Origin: Bacteroidales bacterium | Lineage (GTDB): Bacteria > Bacteroidota > Bacteroidia > Bacteroidales > UBA932 | Length of the DNA: 12,493 nucleotides | Reading direction: 5' to 3' | Assembly: GCA_017617475.1 (NCBI GenBank) | Contig: JAFZWC010000070.1 | Location: 1 to 12,493, forward strand | Shown here: in pieces, positions 7,868 to 12,493 of the stretch | Layout of the letters: the number at the start of each line of letters is the position of its first letter | Numbering within the stretch: position 1 is the stretch's first letter | Program-made: the position numbers and the translations under genes | Notes under the pieces: model-generated | Told to the model about the DNA's origin: nothing | Seen by the model: the letters and a program-made list of their open reading frames with translations, nothing else | Database searches by the model: none

Positions 7868-9652
7868 CTATTTGCGGCCCAGACGCGCGGCTACGAAACT
7901 CATGCGGCGGGCAAACTCCTTGCGGCCGATGAAGCCCAGGATGGCGGCGATGCCCAGGCCGGAGGCAGCGCCCGTAAGGGCCAGCCGCAGGCTGTTCATC
8001 ACCTTGCCCATGGGATACTCGTTCTTCTTGATGTACTCTTCCAGCACGGTCTCCAGGGCCTCGGCGGTCATGGGGCCACGATAGACATCCAGGTCGTCGA
8101 AACCGAACTCGGCGCCGGAGATGTACTGGCACACCTCGAAGCAATTCTCATAATGCTCTTCCTTCCAGAACTTGTCCACGTCCTTGGCCAGGAAGGGAGC
8201 GGTGGCGGCATCGTCGAACACCTTGGCGCGAGGATCCACGGGACGGTTCGGGTCAACCGGCTTGGTGGGCAGGCCGGCTCCGGCCTTTACGCCGAAGGCC
8301 TCGAACTGCTCGGGGCTCACGAAGAGGTAGGCGGCAATGTCCCACATATCGGCCACGAAAGTGGCGCGCTCTTTCACCAGTTCCACCACGGCCTCCACGT
8401 ATTCACGCGTAAAGATATGGTTGGTAAAGTCGGCGCCGAAGCCTTCGAAGGCGGCACCGGCGATGAGGGCGTTGCACGGGCAGTCCACCACCTTGATGCC
8501 GTGGCTTTCCAGCACGGGAATGAACAGGTCGGTAAGTTCGGCTGTGGTCTTTAAGCGAAGGTACTCCTTGTTATACCACTTGGCCTTGTCCGGGTTGAAC
8601 TTGGCACCGGCTTTTTGCACCTTGTCCAGGGAGAAGGCCTGCACCAGTTCGGGAAGAGTGAACATCTCGCGGTCGTCTCCGGGGTTCCAGCCCAGGAAAG
8701 CCAGCAGGTTCACGAATGCCTCGGGGAAATAGCCGTCCTCACGGTATCCGTGGGACACTTCACCCGTCTCGGGATTCTTCCAGGCCAGCGGGAACACAGG
8801 GAAGCCCAGCTTGTCGCCATCGCGCTTGGAGAGCTTGCCGTTGCCCACAGGCTTGAGCAGCAGGGACAGGTGGGCGAAGCGGGGCATGGTATCGGTCCAG
8901 CCGAAGGCCTCGTACAGAAGATAGTGCAGGGGCAGGGACGGCAGCCACTCTTCGCCGCGGATGACCTCGGTAATTTCCATCAGGTGGTCGTCCACTATGT
9001 TGGCCAGGTGGTAGGTGGGCAGTTCATCGGCCCTTTTCCACAGCACTTTGTCGTCCAGGGTGTCCGTATTCACTTCCACGTGACCGCGGATGAGGTCGTC
9101 CATCTTCACAATGCGGTTCTCCGGCATCTTGAAGCGGACGGTCCAGTCCGTAGTTTCCTCCAGGAGGCGCTTGACCTCTTCGGCCGGCAGCGTCAGAGAA
9201 TTGCGCAGTTCCTTGCGGGTGGCGGCGTTATACATGAAGGTTTGCCCGGCGGCCTCGGCGGCAGCGCGGCGCTCGTTGAGTTCGTCGGCACTGTCGAAGG
9301 CATAATAGGCCCAGCCGTTGGCTACCAGCTGCTCGGCATATTGCCGATAGATGGGCCGGCGCTGGCTCTGGCGGTAAGGGGCATGGGGATGCTTTTCGGA
9401 AGCCACCTCCACCACCTTGCCGTTTTCATCCACGCCCTCGTCGGGAATGATCCCGCACCAGTTCAGGGCTTCGATGATGTATTGTTCCGCTCCCGGTACG
9501 AAACGGTGGGAGTCGGTATCTTCGATGCGGATAATGAAGTCTCCTCCTTTCTGCTTGGCATACAGATAGTTATACAAAGCGGTACGGACGCCGCCCATGT
9601 GTAGCGGGCCGGTAGGAGACGGGGCAAATCTTACACGTGTTCTTCTTTCCAT
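7868..9652 (-). CDS. gltX: GltX, glutamyl-tRNA synthetase (enlarged C-terminal region)
   Basis: A 594-residue class I aminoacyl-tRNA synthetase that charges tRNA-Glu with glutamate in the cytoplasm. The Rossmann catalytic domain opens VRFAPSPTGPLHMGGVRTAL, with HMG at 18-20 as the HIGH motif. RIEDTD follows, and KLSKRDGD (273-280) is the KMSKS loop. The stem-contact and anticodon-binding domains follow (LNLLAFLGWNPGD-like segment, KFNPDKAKWYN, then a helical C-terminus). The protein is longer than the roughly 500 residues I expect for Bacteroidota GltX. Part of the excess is a proline/aspartate-rich segment at about 454-484 containing PVDPNRPVDPR, between FVSPEQFEAF and the helices starting FLAKDVDKFW. 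Both signature motifs are intact, so it should be active. The discriminating or non-discriminating (Glu/Gln) specificity cannot be told. The ATG lies 23 bp after truB, and a promoter-like motif overlaps the truB end. Stop is TAG. Confidence 0.95.
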   Translation of the reverse strand: MERRTRVRFAPSPTGPLHMGGVRTALYNYLYAKQKGGDFIIRIEDTDSHRFVPGAEQYIIEALNWCGIIPDEGVDENGKVVEVASEKHPHAPYRQSQRRPIYRQYAEQLVANGWAYYAFDSADELNERRAAAEAAGQTFMYNAATRKELRNSLTLPAEEVKRLLEETTDWTVRFKMPENRIVKMDDLIRGHVEVNTDTLDDKVLWKRADELPTYHLANIVDDHLMEITEVIRGEEWLPSLPLHYLLYEAFGWTDTMPRFAHLSLLLKPVGNGKLSKRDGDKLGFPVFPLAWKNPETGEVSHGYREDGYFPEAFVNLLAFLGWNPGDDREMFTLPELVQAFSLDKVQKAGAKFNPDKAKWYNKEYLRLKTTAELTDLFIPVLESHGIKVVDCPCNALIAGAAFEGFGADFTNHIFTREYVEAVVELVKERATFVADMWDIAAYLFVSPEQFEAFGVKAGAGLPTKPVDPNRPVDPRAKVFDDAATAPFLAKDVDKFWKEEHYENCFEVCQYISGAEFGFDDLDVYRGPMTAEALETVLEEYIKKNEYPMGKVMNSLRLALTGAASGLGIAAILGFIGRKEFARRMSFVAARLGRK

Positions 9653-9670
9653 ATTCTATTATTGGAGGTG

Positions 9671-9701
9671 CAAATTTAGCGCATTCCTTGAAAAAGCGCA
9701 A
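9671..9701 (-). promoter_or_regulatory. Putative gltX promoter overlapping the truB 3' end
   Basis: On the - strand, TTG (9701-9699) lies 20 nt before TAAATTTG (9678-9671), a full match to the Bacteroidota -7 box TAnnTTTG with proper spacing to the -33 TTG. The -7 box starts at the truB TAA stop codon itself. The predicted transcript would begin only about 10-12 nt before the gltX ATG. No biochemical support; the call rests on consensus match and position. Confidence 0.5.
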
Positions 9702-10701
9702 GGGCCTGGTCCATGGAAAGGGCGTCTTCAACGCGATAATCGCCGCTACGGGAGCGGATGAGACCGCTCAGATGGGCACCGGAGCCCAGCGCCTCGCCCA
9801 GGTCGCGGGCAAAGGCCCGGATGTACGTCCCCTTGGAGCACGCAATGCGAATCACGGCCTCCGGAAGCCCCAAGGCTGATGTATCCGCCACATTGATTCT
9901 GGACGATGCGGTGCCGGACAGAGACTCCCTTCCGGGGGCTTGTCCACCCCCGGACAAGGGCAGGGGGAGGGGCCCGCCGGAGACAAGTCCCGAAGGGACG
10001 CAGGAAACGGTGGGAGGGGCCGGAGTGGAGCGAAGCGGAACGGAGTCCCCCGGAAGGGAGTCTCTGTCCGCATCGACAAAGTCCAGCAGTTCCAGTTCGG
10101 AAATGCAGATTCTGCTGCGGTGGAGGGTCTCCAGAGCAGCGGCATCGAATTGAGATTCTCGGTCGGGGCCGGGAATGACGGACCCGGCCCGATGGGCCTT
10201 ATAGAGCTTGCGGGCCAGCTCGTAGGCGCGGACTCCGTCTACGCTTTTGGCACTGAACAGCGGGGCAACCTGCTCCTGCTCTCCCAGGAAGGCGGGCAGG
10301 GCGGCCTCCACATCGGCCCTGGTGATATGCTCGAAGGGAAAACGGCGGTCCACGTCTTTCTCCAGGTCGTACGAAGGGGTGGTGGCGCCGAACCGGATGC
10401 GCGCGATGTATTCCTTGTCGTGGTCCTGCAGCTCCTGCGCCCGTTTGCAGGCGGGGCCGATACAAACCAGCAGCACGCCGGTGGCCAGGGGATCCAGCGT
10501 TCCCGCGTGACCCACCTTCAGGTTTTTCTTGCCGAAGTGCCGGATGGCCGCATACTTGAGTTTGCGGATAACGTCGGCCGAAGTCCAGCGGTACGGCTTG
10601 TCCACCGCAAGGACAATGCCCTCCGGGTAATCTGCAATATCATGGGAAAGAGATCCCTCGACTGCGCTCGGGATGACAGGGGTGCCCGGGATGACAGCCA
10701 T
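9676..10701 (-). CDS. truB: TruB, tRNA pseudouridine-55 synthase with three in-frame repeat insertions
   Basis: 341 residues. TruB converts U55 of tRNA T-loops to pseudouridine. The core is clear: DKPYRWTSADVIRKL (34-48), KVGHAGTLDPLATGVLLV with catalytic D70, KEYIARIRFGATTPSYDLEK (96-115), QVAPLFSAKSVDGVRAYELAR (144-164), VIRIACSKGTYIRAFARDLG, and SGAHLSGLIRSRSGDY near the C-terminus. It is about 100 residues longer than I expect for Bacteroidales TruB. The excess falls in an N-terminal extension (MAVIPGTPVIPSAVEGS), a segment VIPGPDRES (175-183), and a Pro/Gly/Ser-rich block at 211-263 encoded by a 156-bp inverted-repeat element. All keep the frame. The start is the ATG at 10701, which shares one base with the rpiB stop (TGATG). 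The frame stays open further upstream inside rpiB, but that part is not TruB-like. No other good start lies between the repeat and the core, so the first repeat is probably translated. Confidence 0.9.
   Translation of the reverse strand: MAVIPGTPVIPSAVEGSLSHDIADYPEGIVLAVDKPYRWTSADVIRKLKYAAIRHFGKKNLKVGHAGTLDPLATGVLLVCIGPACKRAQELQDHDKEYIARIRFGATTPSYDLEKDVDRRFPFEHITRADVEAALPAFLGEQEQVAPLFSAKSVDGVRAYELARKLYKAHRAGSVIPGPDRESQFDAAALETLHRSRICISELELLDFVDADRDSLPGDSVPLRSTPAPPTVSCVPSGLVSGGPLPLPLSGGGQAPGRESLSGTASSRINVADTSALGLPEAVIRIACSKGTYIRAFARDLGEALGSGAHLSGLIRSRSGDYRVEDALSMDQALALFQGMR
9915..10070. repeat. 156-bp inverted-repeat element inserted in frame in truB
   Basis: A 24-bp arm at 9915-9938 (begins CGGACAGAGACTCCC) is the exact reverse complement of 10047-10070 (ends GTCTCTGTCCG). 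Pairing stops sharply at both ends of the arms, as for terminal inverted repeats. Total length is 156 bp, 52 codons. Inside are two further hairpins: CTTGTCC (9939-9945) with GGACAAG (9952-9958), and GTCCC (9987-9991) with GGGAC (9995-9999) around GAA. There is no coding capacity beyond the truB frame and no transposase. It resembles a non-autonomous palindromic or MITE/REP-like unit. I see no obvious target-site duplication. Read in the truB frame it encodes residues 211-263, rich in P, G, S and L. Confidence 0.8.
10152..10179 (-). repeat. 28-nt VIP-type repeat, copy 2, inside truB, with adjacent hairpin
   Basis: Read on the - strand it begins GTCATTCCCGGCCCC and ends GAGAATCTC, coding VIPGPDRES. 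Position by position it matches 18 of 28 bases of the copy at 10650-10677, including the first five and last five bases, and sits in the same codon phase. GGGCCGGG (10166-10173) pairs perfectly with CCCGGCCC (10183-10190) around a nine-base loop, so the unit and its flank can fold as a hairpin. Confidence 0.6.
10650..10697 (-). repeat. VIP-type dispersed repeat, copy 1, at the 5' end of truB
   Basis: The 28-nt unit at 10650-10677, read on the - strand as GTCATCCCGAGCGCAG and on to GGGATCTC, is the kind of sequence found scattered through many bacterial genomes (my recollection, not searched). Inside it, ATCCC (10653-10657) pairs with GGGAT (10670-10674). A partial second copy follows: CGGGATGACAG occurs at both 10669-10679 and 10687-10697, an 18-bp period. 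In the truB frame the tandem gives VIPGTP then VIPSAVEGS at the extreme N-terminus. Confidence 0.65.
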
Positions 10702-11129
10702 CAGCAAGGGATTTTGTCGATGCGCTTCTGGTGACGGCCGCCTTCGAAATCCGTATCCAGCCAGGCGCGCACGATGGAGGAAGCCATGTTGTAGCTGATG
10801 AAGCGGGCCGGCAAGACCAGCACGTTGGCATTGTTGTGCTGGGCCACCAGCTTGCCGATGGCAGTACCCCATGCCAGGCCGGCGCGGATACCCTGGTGCT
10901 TGTTCAAGGTCATGGCCATGCCGTTTCCGGTGCCGCAAAGGGCGATGCCCAGATCTACCTCGTGGTTCTCCACGGCGGTAGCCAGGCGGTGTGCAAAGTC
11001 CGGATAATCAACGCTGTCTGTGGTGTCGGTTCCGAAATTCACCACCTCGATGCCGCGCTTGGCCAGCATCTTCATCAGTTTGAACTTGTACTCCACGCCA
11101 GCGTGGTCATTGCAAATGCCGATAGTCAT
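10701..11129 (-). CDS. rpiB: RpiB, ribose-5-phosphate isomerase B
   Basis: A 142-residue RpiB/LacAB-family sugar-phosphate isomerase that interconverts ribose 5-phosphate and ribulose 5-phosphate in the pentose phosphate pathway. Expected active-site residues are all present at nearly E. coli numbering: D8 and H9 in CNDHAG, catalytic C65 in ALCGTGNG (65-70), H98 in AQHNNANVL, and R132 and R136 in GGRHQKRI. The glycine-rich CGTGNGMAM loop is the family signature. The frame can be extended to a TTG at 11138, but the first ATG, at 11129, puts the protein start directly before TIGICNDHAG and gives normal family numbering, so I use it. The stop TGA overlaps the truB ATG by one base, implying coupled translation. 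A TATCTTTG box lies about 20 bp upstream. It could act on other aldose phosphates; RpiB is the commonest role. Confidence 0.93.
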   Translation of the reverse strand: MTIGICNDHAGVEYKFKLMKMLAKRGIEVVNFGTDTTDSVDYPDFAHRLATAVENHEVDLGIALCGTGNGMAMTLNKHQGIRAGLAWGTAIGKLVAQHNNANVLVLPARFISYNMASSIVRAWLDTDFEGGRHQKRIDKIPC

Positions 11130-11148
11130 AATTCTCAATTTGGGTGAG

Positions 11149-11156
11149 CAAAGATA
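11149..11156 (-). promoter_or_regulatory. -7 box of the putative rpiB-truB promoter
   Basis: TATCTTTG on the - strand matches TAnnTTTG and lies 19 bp before the rpiB ATG, which would give a very short leader. No TTG is found 19-21 nt upstream, so only half the consensus is present. Confidence 0.4.
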
Positions 11157-11179
11157 CGAAAAGTTTGCCGGATTTTAAT

Positions 11180-11187
11180 TATCTTTG
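11180..11187 (+). promoter_or_regulatory. -7 box of the putative promoter for the lipoprotein gene
   Basis: TATCTTTG on the + strand, 24 bp before the ATG at 11212, matches TAnnTTTG. The only nearby TTTG (11164-11167) is 12 nt away, too close for a -33 element. The -33 region of this promoter would fall on the opposing rpiB box, so the two promoters overlap back to back. Confidence 0.4.
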
Positions 11188-11211
11188 CAAGTTGTAATGA
11201 CTTGCTAACTA

Positions 11212-12321
11212 ATGAAACATCGCCTAATACTTTGTATTGCGGCCGCTCTTGGTGTGGTCGCCTGCTCCTCTCCCCAAACGGAACCCGTGTCGGTATACGT
11301 CTGGCACCATATTGTAAATACCGCAAATCCGGACAGCCTGCAACAGGTTTTTCATACCTGGAAAAGCCGGGGTGTCACCGGTGTCTGCATTCAGACCGCA
11401 ACCCTGGAACAGATTGAAGACGTAGCCGCCCGCGCCCACGCCGAGGGTCTGGAGTACCACGCCTGGATTCCGTCCATGCTCCGTAAAGACATGCCTCACG
11501 AATGGTATGCCGTGAACCGCCTGGGCCAGAGCGCAGACGAGTATCCCGCCTACTCCCAAACCTACCAATTCCTGGACCCTGCCAACCCCGAGGTACAGAA
11601 GTTCCTCACGGAGCAGTATATGGCCGTGGCCCAGATTCCCGGAGTGGACTACGTACGCCTAGACTTCATGCGTTATCCGGACGTCATCCTGGCCAGCCGC
11701 CTGGGAGAATTGTACGGCCTTACAGATGTGGAGGGAGAGTACGCCCCGGCCGATTACTGCTACTGCGACCGCTGCGTCCAGACCTTCAAGGAGCAGACGG
11801 ACATTGACATCACCCAGGTGGAAAATCCTTCCAAGGTTCCCCAGTGGGCCCAGTTCCGCTGCGACCAGATTACCCTGTTCGTAGATATGGTAACCCGTGC
11901 GGTCCATGAGGTGGGCAAGAAAGTGAGCGTGGATGTGTTCCCCGGCCCGGCTTCCTACGCAGAGCGTATGGTTCGCCAGCAGTGGAACCAGTGGATGGTG
12001 GACATGTTCTTCCCCATGAACTACAACGATTACTACGGAGAAAGCACCGACTGGGTGAATGACGTAGTGAAGGAAGAAGTGGAATCTGCCGGCGGTGTCC
12101 CGGTGATGAGCGCCCTCCGTACCACACGGCACCAGCCTCAGGACGGCAAGAAGGAAAAACCTGCCGATTTCGGCCTTACTCCTTCCGAACTGAAAGCCGC
12201 CATTCTGAATTCCCTGAACAGCGGAGCCAACGGCATCTGCCTGCTTAGCCCCGGCCGTATGAACCCCGAGCACTGGGATGCGCTGGAAGAGAGCTTAAAA
12301 GAATTTGGTAATTCCAAATAA
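11212..12321 (+). CDS. Predicted lipoprotein with glycoside-hydrolase-like TIM barrel (GHL-type)
   Basis: 369 residues. The N-terminus MKHRLILCIAAALGVVACSS is a lipoprotein signal with cleavage expected before C18, so the mature protein is membrane-anchored outside the cytoplasm. The rest looks like one alpha/beta barrel. VYVWHHIVNT is followed by GVTGVCIQTAT, AHAEGLEYHAWIPSM, then GVDYVRLDFMRYPD (144-157, with D146, D151 and R154), KVSVDVFPGPASYAERM, WMVDMFFPMNYNDYY, VPVMSALRTTR and GANGICLLSPGRM. The D-(Y/F)-x-R-(F/Y)-P strand and the later MNY strand are typical of putative glycosidases in the GHL10/GHL13 group. The exact family and substrate are my inference, and I cannot assign the catalytic acid with certainty. 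CYCDRC (183-188) follows the barrel strand. No starch- or xylan-utilisation (SusC/D) genes are nearby, so it stands alone. The ATG has no Shine-Dalgarno. Confidence 0.75.
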   Translation: MKHRLILCIAAALGVVACSSPQTEPVSVYVWHHIVNTANPDSLQQVFHTWKSRGVTGVCIQTATLEQIEDVAARAHAEGLEYHAWIPSMLRKDMPHEWYAVNRLGQSADEYPAYSQTYQFLDPANPEVQKFLTEQYMAVAQIPGVDYVRLDFMRYPDVILASRLGELYGLTDVEGEYAPADYCYCDRCVQTFKEQTDIDITQVENPSKVPQWAQFRCDQITLFVDMVTRAVHEVGKKVSVDVFPGPASYAERMVRQQWNQWMVDMFFPMNYNDYYGESTDWVNDVVKEEVESAGGVPVMSALRTTRHQPQDGKKEKPADFGLTPSELKAAILNSLNSGANGICLLSPGRMNPEHWDALEESLKEFGNSK

Positions 12322-12335
12322 AATGCCTACATTTG
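12304..12335 (+). promoter_or_regulatory. Putative rpsO promoter, complete Bacteroidota consensus
   Basis: TTTG (12304-12307), 20 nt, then TACATTTG (12328-12335) matches the -33/-7 consensus exactly. It overlaps the last codons of the preceding lipoprotein gene. The rpsO leader would be about 25-30 nt, AT-rich (12341-12360), with no Shine-Dalgarno and no terminator hairpin between the genes. Confidence 0.65.
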
Positions 12336-12372
12336 CGGGCTAAAATTTTTAAAACTAAAAACTCATTGCATC

Positions 12373-12493
12373 ATGGCAGAATATTTACAGCCTGAGAAAA
12401 AGCAAGAGATTTTCGCGAAGTACGGGAAGTCCAATAAGGACACCGGCTCTCCTGAGAGTCAGGTTGCTTTATTTTCCTACCGTATCGCTCACC
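12373..12493 (+). CDS. rpsO: RpsO, 30S ribosomal protein S15 (3' truncated)
   Basis: Forty codons are visible before the window ends. The reading begins MAEYLQPEKKQEIFAKYGKS and continues NKDTGSPESQVALFSYRIAH. S15 binds 16S rRNA and helps organise the 30S platform. The KYG.S..DTGS.E.Q.ALF..RI segment is diagnostic of the S15 N-terminal helices and loop. The ATG lies 51 bp after the lipoprotein gene and behind its own promoter, so it is probably transcribed separately. S15 represses its own mRNA in several bacteria. The short leader here shows no structure that I can assign to that role. Confidence 0.93.
   Translation, partial: MAEYLQPEKKQEIFAKYGKSNKDTGSPESQVALFSYRIAH

Noticed and set aside
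8615..9604. A 329-codon open frame on the + strand across gltX
   Set aside because: It is antisense to catalytic GltX motifs, and its product is shadow-like and unrecognisable.
9915..10070. Insertion sequence or transposon
   Set aside because: No transposase, too short, and no clear target duplication; kept only as a repeat element.
9940..10734. A 264-codon + strand frame over truB
   Set aside because: It runs antisense to TruB core motifs and through the repeat element; no family resemblance.
10702..10938. Upstream extension of the truB frame into rpiB
   Set aside because: The frame is open but overlaps the RpiB active-site coding region, and the peptide is not TruB-like; the TGATG junction is a better start.
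11130..11138. TTG start for rpiB at 11138
   Set aside because: ATG at 11129 gives the standard RpiB N-terminus and residue numbering.
1..12493. CRISPR array, tRNA/rRNA, toxin-antitoxin, defence or phage genes
   Set aside because: No regularly spaced repeats, RNA gene signatures or such protein families are visible.

Overview
The window is a GC-rich stretch of chromosome that I assign by inference to Bacteroidota, most likely Bacteroidales. Three things support this: the gene order murD-ftsW-murG-murC-ftsQ-ftsA-ftsZ; protein features typical of the group (FtsA with a charged linker and a C-terminal amphipathic helix, the TruB and S15 sequence types); and promoter-like boxes matching the Bacteroidota consensus TTTG/TTG - about 20 nt - TAnnTTTG, mostly without Shine-Dalgarno sequences. 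The genus cannot be fixed from the sequence alone.

Layout: (1) positions 1-7635, + strand, hold the 3' half of a division and cell wall (dcw) cluster: murD (3' end only), ftsW, murG, murC, ftsQ, ftsA, ftsZ. The genes abut or overlap (ATGA and GTGA overlaps), so they are probably one transcript. MurD, MurC and MurG make lipid II and its precursors, FtsW polymerises lipid II at the septum, FtsQ links the periplasmic divisome, and FtsA anchors FtsZ filaments to the membrane. (2) Positions 7636-7867 form a convergent intergenic region with a cluster of palindromes and a strong, probably bidirectional, terminator hairpin. (3) Positions 7868-11129, - strand, hold rpiB-truB-gltX. rpiB and truB are coupled by a TGATG overlap, and gltX follows after 23 bp with its own apparent promoter. 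(4) Positions 11130-11211 are a short divergent promoter region. (5) 11212-12321, + strand, is a predicted lipoprotein with a glycoside-hydrolase-like barrel. (6) rpsO (ribosomal protein S15) starts at 12373 and runs off the end, behind a well-formed promoter.

Most of the window is ordinary housekeeping sequence. The notable part is truB. The pseudouridine synthase frame carries three repeat-derived in-frame segments: two related 28-nt repeats read in the same codon phase (VIPSAVEGS and VIPGPDRES), and a 156-bp element bounded by perfect 24-bp inverted repeats that adds exactly 52 codons. The frame stays open and the catalytic motifs are intact, so TruB appears to tolerate, and to translate, small dispersed repeat elements in its N-terminus and one surface-loop region. 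I see no CRISPR array, tRNA, rRNA, transposase or defence system.
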